This document shows positions 44,445 through 53,729 of a DNA stretch of 64,000 nt, one piece after another. The notes beneath the pieces are model-generated. The model was given only the letters and a program-made list of their open reading frames with translations. It was not told the origin of the DNA and ran no database searches. The DNA is from CAVQBP01 sp963740945 (lineage in GTDB: Bacteria > Bacteroidota > Ignavibacteria > Ignavibacteriales > Ignavibacteriaceae). Location of the stretch: NCBI GenBank assembly GCA_963740945.1, contig CAVUGE010000014.1:1-64000 (forward strand), given 5' to 3'. Position 1 is the stretch's first letter. The number at the start of each line of letters is the position of its first letter. The position numbers and the translations under genes are program-made.

Positions 44445-45809
44445 TTGCAGGAAGTAATAGATTTTATCAGAAATAATAAAGAGAATTACATAAATGAACT
44501 AAATGAATTCCTAAAAATACCAAGTATTAGTACTTTACCCGAAAATAAAGAGGATATGTTGAAATGTGCTCAGTTTGTTTCCGGTAAACTAAAGAATGCC
44601 GGTATGAGTAGAGTTGAAATATTTAAAACGGAAGGGCATCCAATAGTTTATGGAGAATGGCTGGGTGCTCCGGGTAAACCTACAGTTCTGGTTTATGGGC
44701 ATTATGATGTTCAGCCTGTCGATCCGATAGAATTATGGGATAACCCCCCCTTTGATCCTGTCATTAAAAATGGGAAAATTTACGCTAGAGGCGCTACCGA
44801 TGATAAAGGTCAGGTATTTATGCATATAAAAAGCGTCGAAGCATTCTTCAAAACTATTGGCAGCCTCCCTCTAAATATTAAGTACTTAATCGAAGGCGAA
44901 GAGGAAATTGGAAGCAGTAACCTGACATCATTTATAAATCATAATAAAGATTTATTAAAATGCGATGCCGTTTTGATTTCCGATACTTCACTCTATGAGG
45001 AAGGTGTACCCTCCCTTACTTATGGTTTAAGAGGTTTAACATATGTCGAGGTCGAAGTTATCGGACCGAATAGAGATTTGCATTCCGGTGAATATGGTGG
45101 TTCCGTTGCTAATCCTATAAATATACTGGCTGAAATAATTTCAAAGCTTCATGATAAAAATGGAAGAATTGCAATACCTGGCTTTTATGATGATATAGTC
45201 AAATTAACTAAAAAAGAAAAAGAAAATTATAAAAAATTGAAATTCTCTGAGAAGAAATTTGCTAAGGACCTTAAAGTCACTGAACTGAAAGGTGAAAAAG
45301 GTTATTCAACTCTGGAAAGAATTTGGATTCGTCCTACACTTGACTGTAATGGCATTATCGGAGGATTCACCGGTAAAGGAGCTAAAACTGTTATACCTTC
45401 AAAGGTTACCGCAAAAATAAGTATGCGCCTCGTACCTAATCAGAATTCAAAGAAAATATTCAAACTGTTTACAAAATATATTAAACAAATAGCTCCAAGA
45501 TCTGTTAAAGTAAATGTTACAAGTCTTCATGGCGGTGAACCAAGCCTGACTCCCTTAAATGATAAAGCGACTATTGCTGCTTCTAAAGCTATGGAAAAAG
45601 CTTTCGGGAAGAAAACCGTTTTTATTCGAGAAGGTGGCTCTATACCTATTGTTACCGATTTTTCAAAAAGTCTTAAATCCCCCGTTGTTTTAATGGGCCT
45701 TGGTCTGAATTCCGAAAACCTTCATTCACCTAATGAGCATTTTAATCTAAATAATTTTGAACTTGGTATCATTAGCTCTGCTTACTTTTTGAAGGAATAT
45801 TCCCTGTAA
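44445..45809 (+). CDS. M20-family dipeptidase
   Basis: A 454-residue metallopeptidase of the CNDP/PepV side of M20. The metal-binding motif YGHYDVQPVDP (His near 84), ARGATDDKGQ with the bridging Asp, and EGEEEIGSSNL with the catalytic Glu are all present, as is the internal dimerisation domain (GLRGLTYVEVEV; HSGEYGGSVANP). It hydrolyses dipeptides or related amides in the cytoplasm. The start is TTG at 44445, with AAAGGAG 7 bases upstream. Confidence 0.93.
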   Translation: MQEVIDFIRNNKENYINELNEFLKIPSISTLPENKEDMLKCAQFVSGKLKNAGMSRVEIFKTEGHPIVYGEWLGAPGKPTVLVYGHYDVQPVDPIELWDNPPFDPVIKNGKIYARGATDDKGQVFMHIKSVEAFFKTIGSLPLNIKYLIEGEEEIGSSNLTSFINHNKDLLKCDAVLISDTSLYEEGVPSLTYGLRGLTYVEVEVIGPNRDLHSGEYGGSVANPINILAEIISKLHDKNGRIAIPGFYDDIVKLTKKEKENYKKLKFSEKKFAKDLKVTELKGEKGYSTLERIWIRPTLDCNGIIGGFTGKGAKTVIPSKVTAKISMRLVPNQNSKKIFKLFTKYIKQIAPRSVKVNVTSLHGGEPSLTPLNDKATIAASKAMEKAFGKKTVFIREGGSIPIVTDFSKSLKSPVVLMGLGLNSENLHSPNEHFNLNNFELGIISSAYFLKEYSL

Positions 45810-45826
45810 TAATTGAAGTTCAATTG

Positions 45827-45893
45827 CCCTTGACTTTAGTCAAGGGATTAAATAAAAAAAGATGGCAATGGCTTTAGCCGCATAAAGTCATTG
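45827..45893. repeat. REP-like hairpins, copy C
   Basis: CCCTTGACTTTAGTCAAGGG (45827-45846) is a perfect 9-base stem with a TT loop. A second hairpin, with outer arms CAATG (45866-45870) and CATTG (45889-45893) around GGCTTTAGCC, follows 20 bases later, as in copies A and D. Confidence 0.8.
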
Positions 45894-45975
45894 ATAATGT
45901 TGCAATTGTTTTTGGATTGAATATTCTATATAATATTTTAAAATTTAAGGTTTAATTAATTGAGGTTATGTTAAT

Positions 45976-47079
45976 ATGATTGAAGTGGAAGAAAAATCAT
46001 TCCCCATGATGGATTACTATGAGTCCTTAGGTTATAAAGCCGAGTTTTTAAATGGGAAAAAAATTATAAAGAATTTCGGTTCAACTCAGGAAGAACTCGA
46101 TGCCTTATATGATGGGGTCGGTCTTAGAGATATTTCGCATTACGGGATTATAGAAATTAAAGGGAATGATTCTCTTGATTTTCTTCATAGAATTACTACT
46201 AATTCTATCAAAAACCTTCCAAAAGAAGGGATTGTTAATACTGTTTTTACTTCCGAGAAAGGACGAATTATAGATTTTTCTACTGTAATCAATTTTGAAG
46301 ATTATCAGTTATTAGTTTGCAATTCTGAAAACCAGGCCAAAGTATTAAGCTGGATTCAAAAATATATTATTGCAGATGATGTTAAGGTTGCAGATGTTAA
46401 TGGGAAATATACTATCCTCGAATTAATCGGTCCACAGTCCGATTCTTTTACTACTCTTATTTGCGGAAATATTGTTAATGCAATAAAGCTTAATTCTTTT
46501 AAGGTCATTAACGCTGATGGTACGATTTTCTTTTTATTGAAAATACTCGATAGAAATGAAAAGATAAGGTTCTGGCTGATAGCAAATATTGAAAATGGAA
46601 AGCAGCTCGTCAAATATATGATTGAAAATAAAGGAATTTTTAACTTCAGTCTGGTCGGTGAGGATTCTTATAATGTTTATAGAATAGAAAATGGAATTCC
46701 TTCCGCTCCCGATGAAATAAATTCTGATTATAACCCTCACGAAGCAAGACTTTTAAATTCCGTTGATTTTAAGAAAGGCTGCTATATCGGACAGGAAGTT
46801 ATCGCCCGCTTAGATACATATGAGAAAGTACAGAAATATTTAATGGGTGTAATTTTTTCTGAACATGTTAATCAGAATGATAAATTTCTTCTGTTTAATG
46901 AAAATGGAAGTGATGCTGGTTTTGTTACTTCTATTTGTTTTTCACCTAAACTAAAAACCTATATTGGACTTGCTTATATTAAAAAAGAATTCATGGCAGA
47001 AGAAACAATTTTAATTGCAAAAAATGAAACCGGGAATTCGGTTCAAGTTTCAGTTAAAGCCCTGCCTTTTAGGAAATGA
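45976..47079 (+). CDS. YgfZ/GcvT-type folate-binding protein
   Basis: A 367-residue protein of the aminomethyltransferase fold. The N-terminal part (YDGVGLRDISHYGIIEIKG; DFLHRITTNSIKNLP; VFTSEKGRIIDF) and the diagnostic C-terminal motif KKGCYIGQEVIARLDTY are those of YgfZ, which with folate helps assembly or repair of Fe-S proteins. GcvT proper has other active-site residues, so a glycine-cleavage role is less likely. It overlaps the adenosyltransferase by four bases. Confidence 0.92.
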   Translation: MIEVEEKSFPMMDYYESLGYKAEFLNGKKIIKNFGSTQEELDALYDGVGLRDISHYGIIEIKGNDSLDFLHRITTNSIKNLPKEGIVNTVFTSEKGRIIDFSTVINFEDYQLLVCNSENQAKVLSWIQKYIIADDVKVADVNGKYTILELIGPQSDSFTTLICGNIVNAIKLNSFKVINADGTIFFLLKILDRNEKIRFWLIANIENGKQLVKYMIENKGIFNFSLVGEDSYNVYRIENGIPSAPDEINSDYNPHEARLLNSVDFKKGCYIGQEVIARLDTYEKVQKYLMGVIFSEHVNQNDKFLLFNENGSDAGFVTSICFSPKLKTYIGLAYIKKEFMAEETILIAKNETGNSVQVSVKALPFRK

Positions 47080-47627
47080 AAATTTATACTAAAACCGGAG
47101 ATAAAGGGGAAACCGGACTTTTCGGCGGTTCAAGAATTTCCAAAAATTCCCCCCGTATCGAAGCATATGGTACCATTGATGAACTAAATTCTTTTATCGG
47201 TTTAGCAGCTACTGAAACCCGGGATGAATCTGTTAAATCACTGCTGAATAAAATCCAGAATCAGCTTTTTACAGTCGGAACTGATCTTTCTTCTCCGCAT
47301 TCTATTGAAAATAGTAAAAAGAATATATTACGTGTTCCTGTAGAATTTTACAAAGAAATCGAAAAATCTATCGATTTTTTTGAAGAAAAATTAGATGTAC
47401 TTAAAAATTTTATTATTCCGGGAGGCTCAAAATCTGCCGCTATTCTCCATATTTGCCGCACTATTTCCCGTAGAGCCGAAAGAAGAGTCGTTGCTTTAGA
47501 TTCTTTGGAACAAATTAACGGAAATATAGTTATATTTCTTAACCGTTTATCTGATTTGTTTTTTGTTCTTTCTCGTTATGAAAATAAAATCTCGAACCAT
47601 CCAGATACTATCTGGACTAAGTACTAA
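47076..47627 (+). CDS. cob(I)alamin adenosyltransferase, PduO type
   Basis: A 183-residue enzyme that makes adenosylcobalamin from ATP and cob(I)alamin. The ATP site YTKTGDKGETGLFGGSRISK (about 3-22), EAYGTIDELNSFIGLA, and the C-terminal ICRTISRRAERRVVAL and LNRLSDLFFVLSRYEN match the PduO family. It does not belong to a cobalamin operon here. The stop codon lies inside the first unit of the heptad array at 47622-47663. Confidence 0.96.
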   Translation: MKIYTKTGDKGETGLFGGSRISKNSPRIEAYGTIDELNSFIGLAATETRDESVKSLLNKIQNQLFTVGTDLSSPHSIENSKKNILRVPVEFYKEIEKSIDFFEEKLDVLKNFIIPGGSKSAAILHICRTISRRAERRVVALDSLEQINGNIVIFLNRLSDLFFVLSRYENKISNHPDTIWTKY

Positions 47628-47663
47628 GTACCCAATTCTAACTACTCAATACTCAGTACTAAC
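47622..47663. repeat. heptanucleotide tandem repeat, 6 units, overlapping a stop codon
   Basis: In sevens from 47622: TACTAAG, TACCCAA, TTCTAAC, TACTCAA, TACTCAG, TACTAAC. The TAA at 47625-47627 ends the adenosyltransferase, and the tmRNA begins three bases after the array. Similar to the arrays at 30572 and 37030. Confidence 0.85.
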
Positions 47664-47666
47664 TAG

Positions 47667-48024
<358 letters not shown>

Positions 48025-48510
48025 ATAGCCTTTTAAGATAAAGAGTTACAGACTTTTTTCACACTATTCTCACTCTAATTGCATTTGAAATAGTAAAGAG
48101 CCGAAAATAATTTGATATTAGCACAATCTTCAAATAAACCTTTAAAGATATTCTTTAGGAATAAATGTATTCGGTGATGTTACCCAATTGCTTAGCTTGG
48201 CTTCGGAAAAGAACTTTTACTATCGAATTATTGATTAAATAATTCGGGTACTATAATTGTGAGCTAAATTCAACAGGTTATTTCTAAAATATTTTATTCA
48301 TAAATTCCTTTTTTTGAAATAAATTAAAATTATCATAAAAAAAGAGTGGGGAGAATAAGACAATTCGTTGGAAAAATATTCCCCAAATAAATAATTGTAA
48401 TTGAAATGGCGAAGCTTTGTCCCGAAATAGTCGACAGAGGATTTATTGAATAATGAAGAAATTTTTGGGTCATAAAATATCAATAAGAAGAGTTTTTAAT
48501 AGAAGTAAAA
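48025..48510. other. 486-base gap after tmRNA, no gene supported
   Basis: AT-rich DNA. The only longer reading, on the minus strand at 48298-48483, lacks a ribosome site and recognisable pattern and was not accepted. No T-rich hairpin terminator for tmRNA was found directly after the CCA. Confidence 0.5.
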
Positions 48511-48556
48511 TATAGACATGTAACCATATAGACATAAAATGTCTAGATATAGACAT
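48511..48556. promoter_or_regulatory. TATAGACAT direct and inverted repeats, possible operator
   Basis: TATAGACAT stands at 48511-48519, 48527-48535 and 48548-48556, and the inverted ATGTCTA at 48539-48545, so AGACAT-AAA-ATGTCT (48530-48544) is a perfect short palindrome. The set lies 64-109 bases before the deacetylase start, a typical place for an operator or an activator site. Confidence 0.45.
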
Positions 48557-48619
48557 CTGGGAATAAAGTTAGGTATATAACATATTTAAATAATTTTAAA
48601 TTCAATACATTGGTATCTA

Positions 48620-49558
48620 ATGAAAACGATTATAATATTACTAATTCATTTATCGTTATATAATTTATCCTTTTCGCAAGAAAAATATGTTACTATAACA
48701 ATGGACGACTTGTGTTATGCATTTAACGGCAACTCTATTGATAAAATAGAAAAAGCATCTGATTCTCTTTTATATTCCATTACTAAACTAAATATCCCGG
48801 TTACCGTTTTTGTTAATGAAAAATCATTTATAAAAGAAGGAGAAACTGACCGGAGACTTTCACTGCTTAAAAAATGGATTAGTAATCCACAAGTAACGAT
48901 AGGTAATCATACTTACAGTCATATCAATTATGCCGATACAACACTTTCTGCTTTTGAGGGTGATATAATTCAAGGCGAAGCTTTAACAAAAGAACTATTA
49001 AAGAAAGAAAATGAAAACCTTAAATACTTCCGATTTCCTTTTAACTGTACCGGAAAGGACAGCCTTTCAAAAGCGGAAATTTATGACTTTTTAAGTCATA
49101 GAGGATATGTAATTGCTCCATTCACCATTGAAAGCTCGGATTACATGTATAACGCCTTATATACTAAATATATCAAAGAGGGAAATACAAAAGCAGCAAA
49201 TGAAATCATTGAGGAATATATCGGTTTTACGATTAAGCTCTTCCAATTCTTTGATGAAGCAGCAAAAAAAATTATCGGCAGGAATATCCGACAGATTTAT
49301 TTATGCCATACAAATTTATTAAATGCAGTTTCGTTTAATAAATTGATAAATGCTCTGAAGCAACAAGGTTACTCGTTCATTAGTCTTGATGAAGCTTTTG
49401 ACGATAAAATATATAATAGCAAAGATTATTATTTTCAGCATTACGGAATATCTTGGTTCTACCGGTGGATTGAAAATAAAGATGAGAGAATAAAACTTAT
49501 GAAAAAAGAACCGGAGGACACAAATATAGAACAGAGATATAACAAATTAGCTGATTAA
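48620..49558 (+). CDS. secreted polysaccharide deacetylase family protein
   Basis: A 312-residue protein with a signal peptide (residues 1-19, ending SFSQ) and a NodB domain: the catalytic/metal Asp pair in TITMDDLCYAF (29-30), metal-binding His97 and His101 in GNHTYSH, then FRFPFNCTG where many relatives have RxPY. It may remove N-acetyl groups from peptidoglycan, chitin or another glycan. The divergence at the RxPY motif makes the substrate uncertain. Its stop overlaps the end of a toxin remnant on the other strand. Confidence 0.88.
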   Translation: MKTIIILLIHLSLYNLSFSQEKYVTITMDDLCYAFNGNSIDKIEKASDSLLYSITKLNIPVTVFVNEKSFIKEGETDRRLSLLKKWISNPQVTIGNHTYSHINYADTTLSAFEGDIIQGEALTKELLKKENENLKYFRFPFNCTGKDSLSKAEIYDFLSHRGYVIAPFTIESSDYMYNALYTKYIKEGNTKAANEIIEEYIGFTIKLFQFFDEAAKKIIGRNIRQIYLCHTNLLNAVSFNKLINALKQQGYSFISLDEAFDDKIYNSKDYYFQHYGISWFYRWIENKDERIKLMKKEPEDTNIEQRYNKLAD

Positions 49559-49857
49559 TCATAATATGAATTTACATAATCTGACTTTTCAAATAAAGGA
49601 TCTTCCTCATTTAAAAATCTCAAGAAGAAGCTTGTATCCAGTAAGGCTCCTTCAAGCATCGTATCCCCGGATTTCTTTCAACCACTCATCGGGATTTATT
49701 TTCCTATTTTGCTTGCCTTTGGTTCAGATCCCAAAAGTTTTGTAGAGAAGATTTTCTTCTCTATCAGCTAAAAACTTCTGTGAAGTTTGAATTATAATTG
49801 TTCCTAATTCATAGATTAACCTATCAATCCAGTAAACGAATTCAAATGAATAATGAA
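49555..49857 (-). pseudogene. remains of a VapBC-like toxin-antitoxin pair
   Basis: On the minus strand, ATG at 49659 starts a PIN-domain-like N-terminus (MLEGALLDTSFFLRFLNEED, then PLFEKSD) that ends at a stop after only 34 residues, at 49555. Upstream, a reading without a start and with one internal TGA gives LADREENLLYKTFG ... KINPDEWLKEIRGYDA, whose stop overlaps the toxin ATG (ATGCTTGA), the usual antitoxin-toxin coupling. The full toxin is normally about 130 residues, so only the first quarter remains. The rest of the 49559-50037 gap is AT-rich and empty. Confidence 0.65.
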
Positions 49858-50037
49858 TTTTACAACATAGTTTTTTAATTTTATATTTGAAATAATATAG
49901 TTAAAATTTTTTTTTATAAGGGTTCTTTGTTTCAATTCTACTTTATTCTAATAGAACTTTATTAAATTTAATAACAATATCTAAAATATTTAGCTGCATA
50001 GACGCTTAATTTTTTGAATAATCTAAGGAGATTTAAT

Positions 50038-50919
50038 ATGCCCGATACCGACGGAATCATAGAATCAAAACAATATTATACAAATATACTCCAGAAGTCT
50101 GAAAGCTTCTTCCTAAAAGGAGCAAATTCACAAGACTGGGGTATGAAAAATAGACTGGGCAGAATATTTAATCCTGTCAGCGGTAAAACTGTCATGCTGG
50201 CTATTGACCATGGCTACTTTCAAGGTCCAACTACCGGTCTTGAACGAATCGATCTGAATATACTCCCGCTCGAACCCTATGCCGATACTCTTATGCTTAC
50301 TCGAGGCATCTTAAGGAGTATTATCCCGCCTCAAACTCAAAAATCAATTGTACTTAGAGTTTCCGGTGGTACAAGTATTCTTAAAGAACTTTCCAATGAA
50401 TCACTAGCTGTAGATATTGAAGATGCCGTACGTTTAAATGCATCTGCTATGGCTGTACAGGTATTTATCGGCGGTGAACATGAAAGGGAATCAATCACCA
50501 ATATGACAAAAATGGTTGATATGGGATTACGTTACGGTATACCTACTCTCGCCGTAACCGCTGTAGGTAAAGATATGGTGCGCGACGCAAAATATTTTAG
50601 ATTAGCCACTCGTATTTGCGCAGAACTGGGAGCACAATATATCAAAACGTATTACGTCTCCGAAGGATTTGAAACAGTTACTGCTTCATGCCCGGTACCG
50701 ATTGTCATTGCCGGCGGCAAAAAGATTCCCGAACCTGATGCGCTAAAAATGGCTTATAATGCGATACAGGAAGGTGCAGCCGGTGTCGATATGGGCAGAA
50801 ATATTTTCCAGGCAGTTTCTCCTATCGCCATGATTAAAGCAGTTAGAGCAGTTGTACATGATAATGAAACTCCGGAAAATGCCTTTGAACTTTATAATAC
50901 TCTAAAGAATAATAAATAA
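50038..50919 (+). CDS. lsrF: LsrF-like 3-hydroxy-5-phosphonooxypentane-2,4-dione thiolase (class I aldolase fold)
   Basis: A 293-residue TIM-barrel enzyme. Long stretches match E. coli LsrF by eye: DWGMKNRLGRIFNP, MLAIDHGYFQGPTTGLERID, LMLTRGILRSIIPP, TLAVTAVGKDMVRDAKYF, and the Schiff-base lysine in YIKTYYVSEGFE. In E. coli it degrades the phosphorylated signal AI-2 to acetyl-CoA and dihydroxyacetone phosphate. I place the start at 50038, where AAGGAG precedes ATG; an upstream TTG is less likely. No lsrK or lsr transporter is in the window, so an aldolase role on another sugar phosphate is also possible. Confidence 0.9.
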   Translation: MPDTDGIIESKQYYTNILQKSESFFLKGANSQDWGMKNRLGRIFNPVSGKTVMLAIDHGYFQGPTTGLERIDLNILPLEPYADTLMLTRGILRSIIPPQTQKSIVLRVSGGTSILKELSNESLAVDIEDAVRLNASAMAVQVFIGGEHERESITNMTKMVDMGLRYGIPTLAVTAVGKDMVRDAKYFRLATRICAELGAQYIKTYYVSEGFETVTASCPVPIVIAGGKKIPEPDALKMAYNAIQEGAAGVDMGRNIFQAVSPIAMIKAVRAVVHDNETPENAFELYNTLKNNK

Positions 50920-50974
50920 TAATGCCGTTATCACCTGCTGAACTTATACTTGTAAATAGCTGAAGAGGAAGATT

Positions 50975-51991
50975 ATGAAAGTATCCATGTGGTATAATAA
51001 TAACGATATAAGGTTCGAAGAAGTATTGACCCCTTCTCCCGGCCCTGGTGAAATGCTGGTTAAAGTTATCTCATGCGGTATCTGCGGCAGCGATATAGTA
51101 GAATGGTACCGACTCCCCAGAGCCCCCCTTGTTCAAGGACATGAAGTAGGTGTTGAAGTTGTTGAAGTTGGCGTCGGAGTAAACAACTTCAAAAAAGGAG
51201 ACAGACTTTTTATTGCACCTAAAGTACCTTGTCTTAAATGCAGCTATTGCTTAAAAGGACATTATCCTCAATGCACCAGAGTTAAGGATAGACTTCCCGG
51301 CGGTTTTGCAGAGTTCATTTTAGTCCCTAAAGAATTAGTAAAAAATGGTTCTTATTTATTACCCGACAGTGTAACCTTCGACCAATCTACTTTTATAGAA
51401 CCATTAGCTTGCGTTGTTAGAGCACAGAGACTTGCATCTATTGAAGAAAACCAGACCGTCCTCATTCTCGGCTCGGGTATGTCAGGCCTTCTGCATACTA
51501 AACTTGCCAAATTAAAAAAATGTAAAGTGATCGCTACCGATATAAATAAAAGCAGGCTCGAACTTGCACAAATCTTAGGTGCCGATCATACTATTAATGC
51601 CGCATCAAATGTTCTGGAGCAGCTGATAGCTGCTAATGGAAAGAAAGCTGATGTCGTTATTGTTACTACATCTTCCATGTCCGCTTTAAAACAGGCTTGG
51701 GAAACTGTTGATATGGGTGGCGTTGTTGTCTTATTTACTGTTCCCGGACCCGAAAAAGAAGTTATTGTTCCTGTCAATGATTTCTGGAGGAAAGAAATTC
51801 GAATTCTTACATCTTATTATTGCGGTCCTCCGGATATTGAAGAAGCTATAAATCTAATATCGAATAAGGATTTAATCGTTGATGATTTAATTACTCATAG
51901 GCTCCCGTTAAAAGAGACTGATAAAGGATTTAAAATGGTATTTGATGGAACTTCATCACTTAAAGTAATAATCAAACCTCAAGAAAATTAA
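50975..51991 (+). CDS. zinc-dependent medium-chain alcohol dehydrogenase
   Basis: A 338-residue MDR enzyme of the sorbitol/threonine dehydrogenase type. The catalytic zinc ligands are in CGICGSDIVEWYRL and QGHEVGVEV; the four structural-zinc cysteines are in CLKCSYCLKGHYPQC; the NAD site is VLILGSGMSGLLHTKLAK. The sequence does not fix the polyol or hydroxy-acid substrate. It follows lsrF-like by 55 bases with AGAGGAAG before ATG and runs into the VOC gene, so the three act together, perhaps on a sugar or sugar acid. Confidence 0.9.
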   Translation: MKVSMWYNNNDIRFEEVLTPSPGPGEMLVKVISCGICGSDIVEWYRLPRAPLVQGHEVGVEVVEVGVGVNNFKKGDRLFIAPKVPCLKCSYCLKGHYPQCTRVKDRLPGGFAEFILVPKELVKNGSYLLPDSVTFDQSTFIEPLACVVRAQRLASIEENQTVLILGSGMSGLLHTKLAKLKKCKVIATDINKSRLELAQILGADHTINAASNVLEQLIAANGKKADVVIVTTSSMSALKQAWETVDMGGVVVLFTVPGPEKEVIVPVNDFWRKEIRILTSYYCGPPDIEEAINLISNKDLIVDDLITHRLPLKETDKGFKMVFDGTSSLKVIIKPQEN

Positions 51992-52003
51992 AAGGAAAGC
52001 TGC

Positions 52004-52381
52004 ATGGATATCATCCATATCGGGCTGCCCGTAAGCAGTGAAGAAAATGCGGACAGTTTTTTCGTTAATATATTAGGACTTGAAAAATCTGTTCCCAAAA
52101 TCCTCGACCAGAGCCTGGCTCAATCTATTTTCGGAATCAATAATGAGATGCTTATTATTCATTACCGAAACAGTAATATAGATTTCGAAATATTAGTTTA
52201 TCATGACTATAAACCATCCGGGAAACAAATAGTCCATTCCTGCGTTAAAGTAACCGGTTTAAAAAATATCGTTAATAAATGCAAAGCTGCCAATCTGAAA
52301 GTTATCGAAGTCCCAAAAGGTCCAGTTATTCTTACCTTTATATCAGACTACGATGGTAATCTCTTTGAATTAAAAGAATAA
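52004..52381 (+). CDS. VOC-family (glyoxalase-like) protein
   Basis: A 125-residue protein with one vicinal-oxygen-chelate fold: IIHIGLPVSSEENADSFFVN at the start, and ISDYDGNLFELKE with the conserved metal Glu at the end. The VOC family covers isomerases, lyases and dioxygenases that use a divalent metal; which applies here is not seen. It closes the lsrF-dehydrogenase operon, 12 bases after the dehydrogenase. Confidence 0.88.
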   Translation: MDIIHIGLPVSSEENADSFFVNILGLEKSVPKILDQSLAQSIFGINNEMLIIHYRNSNIDFEILVYHDYKPSGKQIVHSCVKVTGLKNIVNKCKAANLKVIEVPKGPVILTFISDYDGNLFELKE

Positions 52382-52410
52382 AGGGAACTCTCACAAATAG
52401 TATTTGAAGC

Positions 52411-52570
52411 AAAGGTTAACACCGCAATTCTAAAGCCTGCGTGAAATGATTTTTAGATGATAAATATTAATATTCTTGTATATGATCATTTCTTTATAAG
52501 AACTCTATCTATTGCTCTCGGCTTCAGCCGAAGGAAAGTAATGAATGAAAAATAAAGATGGCTTTAGCCA
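52411..52570. repeat. REP-like composite element, copy D
   Basis: AAAGGTTAACAC (52411-52422), then TCTATCTATTGC and the hairpin CTCGGCTTCAGCCGAAG (52516-52534), then TGGCTTTAGCCA (52559-52570). The order and spacing repeat copy A. The 52382-52967 gap otherwise holds no gene besides the 11-base array. Confidence 0.8.
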
Positions 52571-52838
52571 CATAATGATAAGTTAGATGTAGCTGAAGTC
52601 TATGATTGGTTTATTGGTTTTAGATAATATCTCCCCAGACCCAAAAGTCAATTGAGCTTTCAAATACCCATCTTCTATTACGGTGGTCTAATAGTACAAA
52701 ATTCTTTTCACTAAAAATCCTGATATGGTGGCATAAAGCACCCTATAACAAATATCACCTCAAAGAAGTTGAACATCCCAAGAAACACTTGAATTTAATT
52801 AACTACCTCCTCTTATCCAACACCAATTCAATACTACG

Positions 52839-52904
52839 ATGAATACGCTCTGATTACGCTATGAATACGGAGTGAATACGCTTTGAAAACGCTATGAATA
52901 CGCT
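52839..52904. repeat. 11-base tandem repeat, 6 copies
   Basis: ATGAATACGCT, CTGATTACGCT, ATGAATACGGA, GTGAATACGCT, TTGAAAACGCT, ATGAATACGCT follow without gaps (66 bases). The unit length equals that of the array at 21221 although the sequence is unrelated. The array ends 63 bases before the gene at 52968. Confidence 0.9.
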
Positions 52905-52967
52905 TTACATAAACTATAATTATTTGTACATTTAGTTATTACTTTTTTAACTTATTGGAGTTTCTTA

Positions 52968-53651
52968 ATGGCTAAAATGAATAAAGAAATACTTGGTGAA
53001 ATCAACGGAAAGCTGGGAAATATAGTTTTTCGTCAAATTAATGGTAAAACAGTTATGTCTGTTAGACCGCCCAATTATAAACCCGCTAAAACAAAACCTG
53101 CTAAATCTGCCAGAAGTAAATTTGCCGTTTCTGTATACTTTGCTCGATTCATTAATTCTATCCCCGCTCTTAAAAAAGTCTGGAATTCTGCTAAAATTTC
53201 CGGAACAAATTCCAACCAGAAGATCATTAAACACAATATTAAACTCGTTGGTGAAGGTGTTCTTACACCTAAAAATATTATTACACCAGCTGCCGTTCCC
53301 CTTATGATTGAGAATCTATCCCTTGACAAAACTAAAATTAGCTTCACTTTAAATCTAAAAGACCGGAACCTAAAACAAACTGTCACGCTTCCTTTTCAAG
53401 TACATACCGTCCTCTACTTTTATGATCCCGTTAATGAAAAAGAAGAACCACTTACTCTTGATTCGATATTGTCTAATGTGACTTCACCATCAGCCAAAGA
53501 CTTATATTCAATTCAATTGGACTTAAATGACAATCAAATCTCATTATTTAAAAAATACAACAAACAGATTATTTATATAGCAGCTGTTTCAGAGGTTGCT
53601 AATAACAAAGCAAGCTACTGGTCATCAACATACTCAGCACCCCTGACTTAA
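52968..53651 (+). CDS. hypothetical protein, DUF6266-like
   Basis: A 227-residue protein without signal peptide. The beginning LGEINGKLGNIVFRQINGKT and a basic linker (VRPPNYKPAKTKPAKSAR) resemble the N-terminus of a Bacteroidota family annotated DUF6266, where a glycine-rich start precedes a beta-sandwich. The remainder is beta-rich. Function unknown. It is downstream of the 11-base array and ends beside an inverted repeat. Confidence 0.6.
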   Translation: MAKMNKEILGEINGKLGNIVFRQINGKTVMSVRPPNYKPAKTKPAKSARSKFAVSVYFARFINSIPALKKVWNSAKISGTNSNQKIIKHNIKLVGEGVLTPKNIITPAAVPLMIENLSLDKTKISFTLNLKDRNLKQTVTLPFQVHTVLYFYDPVNEKEEPLTLDSILSNVTSPSAKDLYSIQLDLNDNQISLFKKYNKQIIYIAAVSEVANNKASYWSSTYSAPLT

Positions 53652-53665
53652 AATATGTAAACAGC

Positions 53666-53697
53666 GGAGATGACTTCTATCAAAGGAGATCATCTCC
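53666..53697. repeat. GGAGATGA inverted repeat between convergent genes
   Basis: GGAGATGA (53666-53673) pairs with TCATCTCC (53690-53697) around a 16-base loop. It stands between the convergent gene at 52968 and the aquaporin gene. The arms resemble those at 16230-16322. Confidence 0.7.
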
Positions 53698-53729
53698 ATT
53701 GCAAATTGTCCCAAAAGTAGTATGCCTCT

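Noticed and set aside
48298..48483. 61-codon reading on the minus strand after tmRNA
   Set aside because: No ribosome site, no recognisable family and no coding-like composition; the region is AT-rich where chance readings are common.
49742..49766. Hairpin TAGAGAAG/CTTCTCTA as a terminator
   Set aside because: It lies within the antitoxin remnant and has no T run on either side.
50014..50037. Upstream TTG start for the LsrF-like protein
   Set aside because: AAGGAG lies between the TTG and the ATG at 50038, which marks the ATG as the start.
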